Of a stretch of DNA of 64,000 nucleotides, positions 14,001 to 27,099 are shown one piece after another. Where the stretch lies: NCBI GenBank assembly GCA_022497155.1, contig MU385712.1, forward strand, positions 1 to 64,000, given 5' to 3'. The notes under the pieces were generated by a model. That model saw only the letters and a program-made list of their open reading frames with translations, was not told the DNA's origin and made no database searches. How positions within the stretch are numbered: position 1 is the stretch's first letter; every line of letters starts with the position of its first letter. The stretch is from Whalleya microplaca (Eukaryota; Ascomycota; Sordariomycetes; Xylariales; Xylariaceae). A program made the translations under genes and the position numbers.

Positions 14001-17000
14001 TACCCGCATTTTAAAAACATTATTATAAAATATTTATTCCGTAATTTTAATAACCTTAGCTTAATTAAAAAAACAATTATTAGTATTATATAAATAGCCG
14101 ATAATAACGGTAGCGTTTTTATACCAATCGCTTTTTTCCGTATTAATTATAGCTCCCGCTAATTTAAAATTAAATAAAACATTATTAATATTCTTTAAAT
14201 ACTTATAAATAAATTGTCTTATTTTTAGTATAATTTTTTAATTATTGTATCTCGTTTTTAGCCTTTTAATATTAATATTATCAAAAAATAGCTCGCACTT
14301 ATCGGGTATAAAATCGAACAAAATCCGGGTAATAATACGTAAAAATTATGCTACCGAATTAGTCCTTCCTTATAATAAAGTTGTTATCCGGAAAAGCCCG
14401 ATCGGCATTAAAAATATAGTATAATTTCTGCTAAATATAAATAATAATATTTAATTATATCCTAAAAAAAAGTCCACTATAGAAATTATTGCCCGCATAA
14501 TAAATTTTTCCGCAAATTCGTTATAATTATTCGGAAAAAAAACGTCTCGTATTTATATAGCGTTTAATTTTATAGCCGAATTAATTAACCGAAAGCTTCT
14601 ATTTTTTTTCTTAACTATAAATTAAATATTGCGGTATAAAATATAAAATTCTTCTAATATTTTATTCTTAAACCGACTCTATAGAATATTTAAAACCCGT
14701 ATTTTTAGTAGCGCTAAAATAGGAATTAATTTAGCTTATTATATATTATATAATATTATTTTAATTTTATATAAAAAAAATATTTCTTTCTTAATTCGGC
14801 CGATTTCTATAAAGTTTTAGGCTAATGTTATTTCTCGTCGATAAAAAATCTCGATTAGTATTACTTTCTTTTAATTTATAAGCTCTATATTTAATAATTT
14901 TATTTTAATAATATCTAGGCGTTTTTTCGTTAATCTGATATTTCGCGGCACGGAAGCGAAACGTAAAATAATACTTTTATATTTCTTGTTTATTTTAGAT
15001 ATATTTTAAAGTTCGAAATTCGGCTTTATATTTTATAATATCGCTTGCTTCTAATTAATCGACCCTAAAAAAATTATACTATCCGATTTAATATTATCGA
15101 TTAAGTAAACTTTTTATGCCTTTAATTTATACATTATATATAGCTTAATTTCGTTTTTCCGTAATATTTTTTTACGATATAATATTAGATGCCGTATCGC
15201 TTATTTAAATTCCTTTCTAATAATTTCTTATAGTAAGCCTAATAAATAATTATTAAATAATAAAACTTATACTTAATTACTATTTTAAAATATTTTATTA
15301 ATAGCAATTTTTATCTGTTTATTAATTTATTTTAAACTTAAGTTATTTTAAACTATATTTTTAAATTTCGTTAGGTTTATTATTATTGTAATATTTTAAG
15401 GCTTTTATTTACTATCAACTTAGCCCCTAATATTAACAGTTATTAGTTTTCCGAAAAATTAATAACGTTAGCTAAAGTTTGCTTAGCTAGCTTATTATAT
15501 ATAAAAAATACTATAATCTTAATACCTCCGAAAAACATTAAAGCTATTAATAAGCCTCTTTTAAAATAAATTATCATACGCGATTAAAAAATAAAATTAA
15601 AGCCGAGAAATAACAAAAATGCGGCCTTAAAATTTCTAACCATATAAATCGGTAGCGGCAAGCTATAGCTTACTAACTATATAAATTTTTCGATTAAGCT
15701 AAAGCTTCTAGTTTTATTATTTACTAATATATTAAAGCCGGATTACGTAATCTTAATTTTTTATATAAATATCTAATACTTAAAAATATATAATTATATA
15801 ATAATACTTAACTAAATACCTGTATTAATAACTGTAATAATTAAGTCCTTATATTTTTTAAAGCTAATTCTTATAGTCAATCGGGGCAATAGTCGGATAT
15901 ATATTTTAATATCCCGGATAAATACCGGCAGAAATGCTATAATAATTTAAATAGCGTTACCGGGTATTATAAAAACATTATTAATCGATATATTTATAAA
16001 GCTATTTTAAAATCTACTAGACGTAAAAACTAGCTATAATATGCTTAATATAAAATTAGACTAAAATTGCTATCCTTATTGCTACTAATTAATTATTTCG
16101 GCTAAAAAAATATAAATTATTTTATAAAACTTTCGATTTATTTTACCCGCTTTATTAAATAGGTATTAAAATAATGCCTTACTAAATTTCGTATAGTATT
16201 TAATTAAATTATTCTATAAAACTTTAAATCTTTTCGCCGCATTTTTAAAGATTCTCTTTTTTTAGTATTCCGAAATTAAAGCTAAGGCTAGTTAATTAAA
16301 TATAATACTTTTTGGCATATTAATCTAGGTCTATTTTGGCGTTTTTAAAACTATTAAAAATAAAAGGTTTAGTTTTAATAACACTTTATCGATTGTTTTT
16401 TTTATAGATATACTGCTGTCTATATTTTTATATTTTTTTAATATTAAAATGTTAATTTTATTTTTACCTTTATATTAAAATAGCTTAATTATTACTTTAT
16501 ATATAAAATTCCCGCTTTTATTAATAATTAATTCTTCCTAAAAGTAATTTTATAAATTTATAAATTTGTAAAAAGTATTACTTTTTAAGCTCTTTATTTT
16601 AATATTATTAACTTTTAAATTTATAGCTAATATTATTTCCGGATTACGATTTTATAAATCAGCCGTTAATCGAATAAAATTATAGTTTTATTTAAACTTT
16701 ATATTTTTTTTAATCTTATTATATTTATAAAGGTAATAATAAGTTAATTTCCGAATTTAAGTACCGTATACCCTTATTTTATATAGAAATTATAAGTAGG
16801 CTTAAATAATACCTTTTTTATTTGTTTTGCCTTCGGTAATTATATACTTAAAAAATAAAATATTCCTAATTTTAAAAACAGCTTAAAAACTTCCGATAAA
16901 ATATTCCCTAAATTAATTATTATATTACATTACGTTATTACGGCTTAATAACGCTATTAGGAAATAGATAGTAAAAAAATAGCTTAATTTTCCGCAAAAA

Positions 17001-19077
17001 AAACAAATATCTTAATTATACCCTTAAAATAATATCGGTTATAATATATATCGATTATTTTAATCTTATCGGCTATTATACTTTTTATATCCTTTTTTTT
17101 TATTTAAAAGCCTGGCGTAATAAATATTAAAAAATATATCCCCTACTTTACGTCTTTAAACATTTTGCTAAACAAAAGTTTCTTTTTATAAAATATAATA
17201 TTTTAATTTCGGTAATATTAATTAAAATTTTTTTATAAATATAATAAAATTTTCGTTAGTTTTAAACTATATAATAAATATTTATTTTATAAACTTAATT
17301 AAATCCTTTATTTCGTTTAGCTAAAAAAATGGGGTCTCTTTTTTTAAAATAACCTTAAGCTGTTTTAGGCTTACTAATAATAAACGGAACTAAACCAAAC
17401 GTTAATAATTAACCGATTTATTCTTATACTATTAATCGGGCGAAACCTATCGGATATTACAGCTATTATAATTTATTAAGCTAATTATAATATCCGCCTA
17501 TATATATATAACGTTCTAGGCTTTTTTATAATCCAGTTCGAAAAGCTCGTTATATAATTTCGAGTAAAATTATATAATCCGCTTAATAACCTTTTAATTA
17601 ATCTTCTGCTATAAACCACTAACAAAAATAGCGTTTTATCCCTTAATTTTCCTTTACTTCCGGACGTCCTTTACCCGAACCAAATAATCTAAAATATAAT
17701 AATAAATCTTTATCAGTCCAAATAATTTATTACCTTTTTTTAGGTTTTTTAACCGTTCTATAAAAGTTCTTATTTACTTTAAGTCACTAATTTTAAAATA
17801 TCGCTTTAAAATTGCCTTTACTTTTTTCCAAATAGTAATACCTTTTAATAAAGCTTTAATCCGTTACTTATTAGTTTAATTATCTATTTAATATAATATT
17901 TCCCTAATTTTAATATTATTTTTTAAGCCGTATTTATTAAATATATATATTATATTTTCGATCTAATTTATAACATTATTTCTATTAAATAAAAGCTATA
18001 AATAGCTTCGAAAGTCTAATAACGCAACTGTTATTATAAACCTAATTTCTCCAGTTATAATAAGTCGCTTTTAATCGGAAGCCATATTTTAATCCGTAAG
18101 CTTTTTATTAACTTATATGTCTTTTGTTATACTAAAAAATAAAGTCTTTTAGCTAATTATTTTTAATTAAATATTCTAACTATATAATACCGAATCTCTC
18201 TTATCTTATTAGTACCCTTAATTAATAATAAGGTTAATAGTCCCTTAATTATCGGTTAGTCGGAAAAATCCCTTTTTAACTATATTTAATATAATTTAAA
18301 ATATTTTATCGTTTAGCTATTTTAATTCTTCAGTTATACTTAATTTTAAAAGAATATAATCTATTTTTTTTAATTGTACTAAATTATAATCTTATAATAC
18401 TTTAAATATAAAATTATAACTATCCCTTAAAACGCTAATAATAGCCTTAAAGGTTAAGAAACTTTCAAAAAAAATCTCGATAATAAGTCGCCAACCTAGC
18501 TATCGTATTACATTAATTAATTAATTACGTAATAAAACTACTTATAAGCCAGTTAGAAACTCGGATATTATTTTCGTTACTTAAATTCCACCCTAATCCA
18601 CTCTATAAGTTTAAACCGTAATACGTTTTCGTATATTATTTACTATATACTTTATAATTTTCTAATCCTTCCTAATTTTTCGTACTACTAATTTTCTCGT
18701 ATTTAATTTGCTTTATTAAAACTTATACTTTTCTATATCTTTATATTACTATATTTTCGTACTTCCTATACTTTATATTCTTTATATTTCTATATTTCTA
18801 TATTACTAGCTTATTAATATATATTATAAATCTCTTATAAGTCTCTTTATTAATTTATTTATTTTTAGCATTACTTTTTTATTTTAAATAATTATTTACC
18901 GTTAGTTCTTTTTTTTAATTAATACTTCTTTTTTATAAGTTCGGTTAGTTTAATGGTTTTAGGGGTTTTATTAAAGTCCTTTTTTTTTAATCCTATCTTA
19001 CTGCTGCCTTTATTTAAACTATTTTTCTCGATTAATCAAAAAAGCGAAAAAGTTAAAGCCTATCCGGAAAAGCTAAA
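8041..19077. mobile_element. Interior of a RIP-eroded LTR element, probably with nested insertions
   Basis: Eleven kilobases of A/T-rich DNA between two direct family 1 LTRs. It is long for a single Copia or Gypsy interior, so nested elements are likely. Every frame is broken at short intervals, and I could not recognise gag, integrase or reverse transcriptase motifs with confidence. Homopolymer A runs and C-depleted or G-depleted tracts alternate, as expected when RIP acts on either strand. No gene is supported. Confidence 0.45.
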
Positions 19078-19307
19078 TATCTTGGGATAAAGTATCGGAG
19101 TAAAGGAGGTGCCACTTTATAACTTAACTAATCGGAAGTAATTAAGGTAATAAAATAAAAAAGTCACATATAACAGCAATTAATCGAAAGGAAAGATATG
19201 TTTATTATCGGCGATAAGGCCGTCCGAACTATATATATTTTATTTGAGAGTAAAAAAAAAAAAACAAGCGATATATATATATGCCATAACACACTAGCCC
19301 CATAACA
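19078..19307 (+). repeat. LTR, family 1, right copy
   Basis: A 230-bp sequence, TATCTTGGGATAAAG... to ...AGCCCCATAACA, a direct repeat of 7,814-8,040. Each copy keeps bases the other has lost: this one ends in the intact ATAACA, while the left copy starts with the intact TGTC. It is followed by atag, matching the 4 bp before the left LTR. If the leading T is counted as target, the duplications read atagt and atagc, which differ by one RIP-type change. Confidence 0.7.
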
Positions 19308-19361
19308 ATAGCTAACGCAAAAGCGGCATAAGATATAATACGTAAAAAAAAAAAAAAGCCG

Positions 19362-20982
19362 TTTAATATATCGCTTTTATAATTAGTTTTAAGGTAATTA
19401 AGGGTAAAAAATAATAAGCCCGGAAAAAGTAATTTAAATAATATAATCCCGCGTTTTAAGTTATTTTTATTATAATAAAATAACGACCCTTTAAATCGGG
19501 CTATAATATTTATTACTTAATAAACCTAATTTTAATAAATATTTAATAACGCTATTAAAATTAACGCATTTTTAAATTTATTATTAATTATTTTTTTAAT
19601 AAATATAAGCTTTACTTTATTATTTTATATATTACCCTTTATTTTTATTAATAATTACTTGAAATTAGTATAAAAAATATAAAAATTTAATTAACGGATT
19701 AATAATATTCATATAATTTACCTTTTATTTTAATAGCTTTATTATAATTTTTATAAACGTTTAATAAATATTAAAAAAAATATTAAATTATATATTTTAT
19801 TAGGTTTTTTTATAATATAATATAACTTTATTATATATTATCTTAAGATAAGGTGTCGGGGTGAAGCGAAAGTGAAATATATTAAGTTGAAAATAAGTGT
19901 ATATAGCTATTAAAGCTATTTATGTGTGACTATGTGATTATCTGTGACTATGTGTTTATTTGTGACTATGTGTGACAATCTGGTGAGGAAAATGTAAGGG
20001 AAAAAGTCAGCTATATATAGGTATGTGATCCACTGTAAATTGCCCTATGGAGTGCCCTATAAATACCCTGTGAAGTGCTTTATAACGTGGCTTTAAGGGG
20101 CTTTTAGTGGCTTTTAAGCTGCTGCTAATACCCGTAATCCCTTGCTTTATTATAATATTATACGCTATTTTTAAGCCGCTTATAAATATTATATTACTTA
20201 TTTTAATTTTTTTTTATAAATTCCGTATCTTTTTAAAATTTATATTTTATTACTATCTTTTATACGGAATAATAATTACGCTTGCCTTTAAATTTTTCGG
20301 GCTATAATAATAATTTATATTTAAGTACCGGGGCTACGGCAATTATTAAAACGGGTATTAAAAATATTTAAGCGTTATTTAATTAAAAGTTTACATTTTT
20401 TTAAACTAGTTATTTTTAAAGTTTTTAAAAAACCCGAGAGTTTTACGCGAAAGTATTTTTTATTATATTTAAGTTTTATATAATTAATAAATCGAGATTT
20501 TTTCATAACCGTTTTTTTAAAACTGCTTAACGTTATAATAATTTATTTTATTATTTTTTTAATCTTTATTTATAAGCCGCTCGTTTTAGTTATTATTTTT
20601 CCGAATTATTTTTTAATGTTATTTTTAATATTATATATATTTTTTCGAGACGGGTATAAATTTAATAAACTTAAATATTTAATGCTTTCGCGTATTTTAT
20701 TAACGGTATCTCCGGATTATTAAGGGGCTATTTTAAAGTTTTTTTTAATATTTTAATTTATTTTAATATAATTTAAAAGTTATTAAGTTAAAAAATATAT
20801 AAAAAGCTATTATGTTAAAATGTAATTTTCTAATATTAAATAAGTGTTTATTTTTTAACTAAAGAAAAAAAATCAAAAAAGTATATCGCTATAACTCGAG
20901 AGCATTTATATTAGCTTTTTAAAGCTATATTATTATATCGGCTTATAATCGCCGATATTCCTTATTATAACACAGCTTATTA
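19362..20982. repeat. Long direct repeat, copy 2, interrupted by an insertion
   Basis: Second copy of the 4,892-6,212 repeat, starting 55 bp to the right of the right-hand family 1 LTR. It keeps the same landmarks but is more strongly mutated. It is split by about 320 bp at 19,839-20,158 that is absent from copy 1. The function of the parent element is unknown. Confidence 0.7.
19839..20158 (+). repeat. Inserted LTR-like element with TGTGACTATGTG repeats
   Basis: About 320 bp with much less A/T bias than its surroundings, inserted in copy 2 of the direct repeat. It opens TATCTTAAGATAAGGTGTCG, which resembles the start of the family 1 LTRs. It then contains four close copies of TGTGACTATG (about 19,925-19,975) and ends near a TTATAATA. 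The flanks tatat and tatac could be a target duplication with one RIP change. It is most likely a solo LTR of a related family. The exact ends are uncertain. Confidence 0.55.
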
Positions 20983-21299
20983 TAAAGAAAATTTTAATAA
21001 CGTACCGATAAAAATAGCTAGCTTAATTAATTATTAATAAATATAATTAACGATTTTAAAAATAACGCTATTAATTATTAATGTATATAATTAACTGCTT
21101 AAAATAATTTAAAAAAACCTTATTATTATAAAATTAAAAGTATTATAAACGCTTAATAAAAAAAAAGCTAAGCGTTAATAAAGTGTTAAATATTATATAA
21201 TGACTTAATAAATAAAATTAGCTAAATTTAACGCTTAAAAACCTTATAATTATATAACGGCTTAAGGAAAAAAGCGGCGCGTGCTAAATAATAAATATA

Positions 21300-22596
21300 T
21301 ATTACTATAAAATTATAAGGTGAGGAGTAAAAGGTCAGCTAATTGCTATATAACAGCCTGACCTGAAAAAACCTCCTTACCTGGTTATCTAAGCTATCTG
21401 ACTAAGCAGGTTACGTGTGAGGGGTTAGTGGGGTATGCTGCAGCTATAGGGAGCTTAGGGAGCTGTAGGGCACCCCACAGGCCCTGTGCCGTGACAACCT
21501 GTGGCTACGCCACCGAGAGTGTGTACGGCTGCAGGCCTGACAGCCGACCTTGATATTAGACATGCTTTTGTGGCCACGCCGTCACAGGTGCATTAACAAT
21601 TAACGCTAGCGAATCAGTTGCCTCCAAGCAAGTGCGTGGCGAAATCAGTTTCGGTGAGTAAACCACAGGTTGTCTCATGCAGGTTGCCTGGCGTGGTTAT
21701 AGCGCGTGATTGGTTCATTGCGAAACAAGGCAGCATAGTCGGAGCAAAATACAATATCTAGGGAAAATGATGATAATGCTATATTACATGATTGGAAGAT
21801 AAGCATAAACATACGTAAAGGAAACAATACCGCCGCAAGTACTTTATTGCAGCCTGAGAAAAGTAGGACGATGATAATGTTACAATGCGCACCTTGTGCC
21901 GATATCCCACGGAGCTGAAATATTGGCGCTTGATTACAATTGTTACAGTACCATTAGTGTTCGCTGCTAAACAAGGACTGATCGGTGACCAGAGTGTAAC
22001 GGATGATGCTCCAGATCTAACTCGCAATCCAATTAGATATCCTGAAACTACAATCTAATAAGTCTGGGAATCAATGTTCTTAAGCATCTTGCAGGCATAG
22101 CCGTATAGAAGCATTTATGTCAAGTGTTTGCCACCACTGAGCCAGCAATAACTGATCTCCGTGCAGGTTTCAGAAGTGGCGTCTTTGTATCTATTGGTTG
22201 ACGATAAGCTGTGACAAGCTGCATTACATAGCAGCTAAAAGAAGGGTAGTCCCCAAACCCATTCCTTCGATACCAGAATACCTTTTGTAATGAAATAGGC
22301 TAGTTCAGAGTGAAGAGCAGAAGCCATCAGATTATCATTGGTAGGCAGCATAGCTAGTATATAATAGAACTATAAATACTTGCTCTTCCCAACTATCTAG
22401 CGTGGACCGAAGCTCCCTCCCTTTACATATGCCAGGCAAATGGCCCGGGGATGATTAGTGTCACCCACCTAGCTTTTATTTAGTCCAAAGACATAATTTT
22501 CACCAGTACAATTGTGAATCACATATATAACCAATTTTATCATCCCGAGTCAGATCTGAATCACCAGTTTTAGCATGATACAAGTGCTTCGTAACA
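21300..22596. other. Transition from AT-rich block to genic DNA; no gene seen
   Basis: Base composition returns to normal within about 100 bp of 21,300. A 12-bp perfect inverted repeat GACAACCTGTGG / CCACAGGTTGTC sits at 21,493-21,504 and 21,663-21,674, enclosing 182 bp that may be a small foldback or MITE-like insertion. Target duplications are not clear. The part nearest 22,597 should hold the promoter of the HET gene. Short open frames on either strand carry no recognisable domain. Confidence 0.45.
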
Positions 22597-24670
22597 ATGC
22601 AGTACACGTATGATGACATCGGCACTAGAGACTCTTTTCGGATACTTCGACTACATGGCAGCAGTGACCACGAGTCCGCTATTCATTGTGATTTGGTTAA
22701 GAGATCACTATATGACCAAGAGCCTGCCTATGAAGCCTTGTCTTATTGTTGGGGTGGTCAGACTTTGAGTCAGACAGTATTCTGCAATGGACAGCGTCTT
22801 GGTGTGACTAAAAACTGCGAATCTGCCATGAGAAGATTTCGCCCAGTAGCTGATAACTCGAAGCGTTTTATATGGATTGATGCAATCTGCATTGACCAAT
22901 CAAACCCCGAGGAGAGAGGCCACCAAGTGCAAATCATGGGCGACATTTATAAAGGAGCTTTTCGAACCCTGGTATGGCTGGAAAACGAGAGTCCGCCGAT
23001 TGAACAAGCCAGGATACGAAGCCGCGAATTTCATGTTAAAAATATCTCTTGGCTGGTCAGACTCGCAGAAGCCACACTCCCTAGTGACTTCCACCAGAAA
23101 GAAACCCAACTTCTGCGAGTAGCAGAAGAGTTGAACGAGGGAGAAAATGATGTAACTGCTGCAAGTAAGTCAACTTGTCTCTTGCCTATACTTCACGTTT
23201 AAATTATTTTAAAATTATTGAACCTTGGCTGATTGATATCTAGGCATCAATGAAACTTTGGTTTGCTTGCCTTGGTTCAAAAGACTGTGGATTGTTCAGG
23301 AAGTGGTGCTTAGTAAAGAAGCAACTATGGTCTATGGTAAACAAGAAGTATCGGTACCTGCTATAATCGAGGTCAGAGAAATCCTCTCATCTATGAAGGA
23401 ACGGGGATACCATAGTGTTGGGGCCGCGATGGGTATTCTGTGGAATCTCTTCGGCATTCAAATCTTCGGGAAAAGGCTCTTGAAATCATCCCAAGCTGGT
23501 AGAGCACAGCTCGACAAAGCCCTAACCTCCTTTATCGGGGAAGTGAAATATTCAAAAGCCACGGACCCAAGAGACAAGGCGTTTGGGTTGTATGGTCTTC
23601 TGAGGGATTCTGGTATAGCGGTGCCAACACCGGATTACAACAAGCCCGTAGCTACGGTCTATCGGGAAACATTAGTTGCTATGATGGCCGCAACAAAAAG
23701 TCTCGATCTCATACGGCAGGTTGATGGCCTAGGATCGCTGCCAAGTCGATCGTCTTGGGTACCAGACTGGTCATCTTCAAGACATAGCATCGGACCAACT
23801 GCGGGTCCTTGTTATGCAGTAGAGAACTCACAGCCTCTTTTCCGCCTTTTGGAAGGTTCGTCGATGTTGGCCCTCAAAGGGTTTAAAGTCGATGAGATAA
23901 TTAGCCGCTCATCTTTATCATACATGCATATTGACGAACGGCTTGGGAAGCCAGAAGAATATACGCATTGGAACAGAAACTCTCCAATTCTGGATCAGGT
24001 TGTAATGCAGAAGCTCAAACAACAACCAGAGTATAGCGCTGCTATTCTTTTTCTCTGGAATGTCAAGGTTCTTCGCGACTTTGTGACATTTGCCCTGGGT
24101 ACAAACCTCTCTGCAGCAAGCAAGGAGTCTATACTTGCCCTTTACTGTGCCTTGTTGAGTCAACGAGGAGATTACAATAGTACTCCGGAGCTTGGCCTCG
24201 AAGATCTAGATGTTGGGGAGCGCCGAGCTCGAGATTTCTTTGCAGTGCTTCTTGACAATATCGTTGAAGATGAGCAGACAGAAACAGACGATGGTTGGAT
24301 TTTTGATCAGAGTTTTTCCCTTAGTGACTCTAAGGGGCGGGTGTTACTTGACATACAACATTCGCAGGAATACGCTATATTGCGACGCATTTCCCAGAAT
24401 CCCGTTCGAAGGTCAATTTTCGACTGCATTAGCAGAATACGGTATATGACTGTTTTCAAAACCAAGCTAGGTCGCATCGGCATCGCAACATGGCCTATCA
24501 AACCTGGAGATGAAATAGCGTTGTGTTCTGGCTTAGGGCTCCCAGTAGTGATGCGACGAAACGGAAGTAACTTCAAGCTCATTTCATGCGCATACGTCGA
24601 CAGTATTATGCACGGTGAGGCGTGGTCACACCATCAAGGACAGGAACTACGCGAACTAATATTTGTCTGA
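22597..24670 (+). CDS. Heterokaryon incompatibility (HET) domain protein
   Basis: Predicted 664-residue protein from two exons, 22,597-23,164 and 23,244-24,670. The 79-nt intron has a GTAAGT donor and a TAG acceptor and restores the frame exactly. The three blocks of the HET domain are present. They are AYEALSYCWGG (residues 44-54), FIWIDAICIDQ to IMGDIYKGA (91-121), and, just after the intron, WFKRLWIVQE (200-209). Downstream are the usual DPRDKAFGLYGL and SWVPDWS motifs and a C-terminal GDEIALCSGLGLPVVMR segment seen in many HET proteins. Members of this family trigger cell death when genetically different hyphae fuse, although most have no known partner. No NACHT or repeat domain is visible. 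It lies about 1.3 kb from the RIP-eroded block, a common position for fast-evolving genes. The frame is intact. Confidence 0.93.
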
Positions 24671-24920
24671 TGGGGATTTGGTTAAGGACCTTCGATATGA
24701 CATATGGTCAGCTCTCTACAAGATCCCAATGTCAAGTAGGCGATTTTCTAGGAGGGAGGCTAATAACTAATCCAGGGCTTGAAATCAGTTGAAATCCGCG
24801 CCCTTATATTTACACGAAATCACCACAATGTCACACTTCCCCTTTCTTTGCAAACATCAGTACATCGGTACATCATTACGATTATATCTATATAGAACCT
24901 ACGAAGTGCCCTTATATAAA
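24671..24920. other. Spacer after the HET gene
   Basis: A short gene-free stretch between the HET stop codon and the first unit of the GCGAGCAAGATCT array. A TATATAAA string ends immediately before the first motif. Nothing else is recognisable. Confidence 0.4.
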
Positions 24921-25690
24921 GCGAGCAAGATCTTAGTAACGCGATATAAATCACCGAGCAATATTGTAGCAAGCGCTTTTGTACTCTCAACCTGATATTA
25001 ACATTCACTATAACTTGCCTTGGGACAAATACTGATCAAAGCATCAGTAGGAACTACCAGCCGTTTGGTAGTAAAAGAAATGAGGTGAAAGTGTAAGTGC
25101 GAGCAAGATCTACGACAGTCTGATAAAAGTCACCGAGCAAGATCTTAACAATAGCTTCACTCTTTAAAATATATATTCACATTTTATAGCAGCCGTCTTT
25201 TGCCCGTGACATACTAAGATACGTCCGAAACTTAGCATTGACTTAATTATAGGTCCAGGAATAAATATTACAATTAATTGCGAGCAAGATCTACGGCGGG
25301 GTCATGTATATTAGCGAGCAAGATGTTAACACAGTATTATATGGTCTCAAATAGACATTGATATGTACTAGGAGACTTTTCAGACTGAATTTAAGTACAG
25401 TAGCTGCAGCGATTAATACCCGATTAGTAGCGGAAAGAAAGATTCGTATTGGAGTTTAGCAGCGAGCAACATCTACAACGGGCTCTTATAAATCAGCGAG
25501 CAACATCTCAGCAAGTAGTTTTACCATCCCAAATAGACAGTTACATTTACCCAGACTTATGATAGATCCGAATGTTTATGAAGACAACCTCATGATTCAA
25601 TATCGGCTTGGTTGTAAAAGAATTCTAGTTGGAAACTCTTCGCGAGCAAGATATACGTCCAGTCCATATAAGCCAGCGAGCAACATCTCC
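24921..25690 (+). repeat. Left array of paired GCGAGCAAGATCT motifs, ~180-bp period
   Basis: Five units, each with two copies of GCGAGCAAGATCT or a close variant. First copies start at 24,921, 25,099, 25,280, 25,462 and 25,642 (steps 178-182). Second copies start at 24,954, 25,133, 25,314, 25,496 and 25,676 (33-34 bp after the first). Between the two copies most units carry a TATAAA-like string. Outside the boxes the units have diverged strongly, so only the boxes and their spacing are conserved. The same motif in opposite orientation and with the same spacings forms an array at 31,313-32,330, on the far side of the divergent gene pair. Confidence 0.85.
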
Positions 25691-27099
25691 CGCGACCTCA
25701 CGAATTACGCTTTAAAGCCAGGCACCCTTCAACTACCTTGCAATTGTCATCGTTGATACGCGTACTCTTCCCATATCATCATACCGTGCTAGCTGCATCG
25801 CAAGGTTACCTCATTGAAACTCAGGGGTAATAGGGTTTGGAGTGACTTTTAGTTCAGCTATTCCAGAGTCGCGAACTGCCTGCTATACACAGTGCTACGA
25901 TGTGACCCATATCAACCCCTTGCCCTCAAACGAAGATACCCAGTTCACCCATCCCCTAAGCGGTACACGTGAACGGGGACGAATCTAAATGGCCCCATAT
26001 AGAATGCTAAACATACGTCTTGCTAGTCTTGGGGAATAGCTACGCCTCGCAATGCATCTCTGAGGTGTGACTGGAACCTCGATGCTACCTATACGACCCA
26101 GAGCATATGCGACTCTTACATATAGAATGACGTCGGTTGCCGCGTTCGACTATCTCCAGCATGCCATATCATCTCACAGTGGTAGCAACAATATCATAGA
26201 AGGAGCAAACTTCACTTGTCGCAATGAAACAAGATCGTTTGCTGCGGTTGGTGCCTCCTGAAATGCAGGATGTGTGCGACATGTTGCCCCCATCGTAGCG
26301 AATCTTTCCCCTGCGTGGAGTTTATGATATCCTGCCTCCGCAAACCGCTCCGGAGAGGGGAAAATGTTGGCCCCGTCTCTAGGCTGTACAATTGATGCCA
26401 CTGGTTTTCTTCGCTGATACAGCATCGCATTAGACAGTGGAATGTGGATATTTCACACTTGATATTACACTAGGCTTGTGTTCTCTGTAGATATCACCTG
26501 ACATTGTCAATATTGTACAAAGTAGTGAGGTGCATAGTGGTTTAATTAGTACAACGTGGAGGTCATGAAAGAGGCAGCAACCCCTTTTATATCTCGCCGA
26601 GTCTAAACGACCCGCATATCTACCACATACTCTGGCCAAAATAGTCACTGTATTTGCGCTACACTTATAATACTATCTGATATCCATGCTGGCTTGTGTT
26701 ACTTGTGGCTGAGGTGAGAATATGACGACAGTCGATGCAGGGCGACCTGTGAAACCTCTGATCGGCCAACTGCCTTTGCACGAGGAGGTGCTGCTCATTG
26801 ACACCCATGGGACACAGACGATGGCGACATGTGGGCTGTGGGGCGTATCCTGGCAAGCATTCGATTTAAACTTCAGCCTCAGATGAACAGTCCAATCAGA
26901 ACTAACCAGCTTGCCCGATACGGCAGCTCGCGTAAAAATACCCGAAGACCCACCCTCAATAGCGCCGGGTCCCCTACTACAAAGATCACCTGGTGGTACC
27001 TCCATAGTTCAAGTAGGCAACGTGGACTCACTGATTACATCGAGATCAAAGGTTCGTGATAAAAATGTATTAGGTAAAAGCACATGCTCACTATCCAAT
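25691..27099. other. Gene-free stretch between left array and minus-strand gene
   Basis: About 1.4 kb of ordinary composition. Several short overlapping open frames on both strands (up to about 110 codons) lack domain signatures and look like chance. The array motif does not recur here. It would contain the 3' end region of the minus-strand gene at 27,100. Confidence 0.4.

Larger units (their letters stand above)
1..21300. repeat. AT-rich, RIP-eroded transposon block
   Basis: Almost the whole stretch is A/T with runs of TA, TAA and TTA. No reading frame longer than about 85 codons exists, and those that exist are low-complexity. Old transposon sequence is still recognisable by translation (Gypsy reverse transcriptase on the minus strand) and by LTR copies that differ from each other mainly by C-to-T and G-to-A changes. 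That spectrum is what RIP produces in ascomycetes. Only short patches keep normal composition, at about 1,270-1,520, 3,345-3,571, 3,882-4,091 and 19,839-20,158. No functional gene is supported here. Confidence 0.9.

Noticed and set aside
20107..20307. Hydrophobic 66-codon frame that could look like a membrane protein
   Set aside because: It runs from the inserted LTR-like element into eroded repeat sequence; the hydrophobicity comes from TTT/ATT codons.
24921..25690. CRISPR-like repeat array
   Set aside because: Eukaryotic context, 180-bp spacing, paired boxes and variable flanks do not fit a CRISPR array.
26673..27005. 110-codon minus-strand frame left of the acidic-protein gene
   Set aside because: Composition is unlike its neighbours and there is no motif; likely chance. 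A hidden extra exon of the element cannot be excluded.
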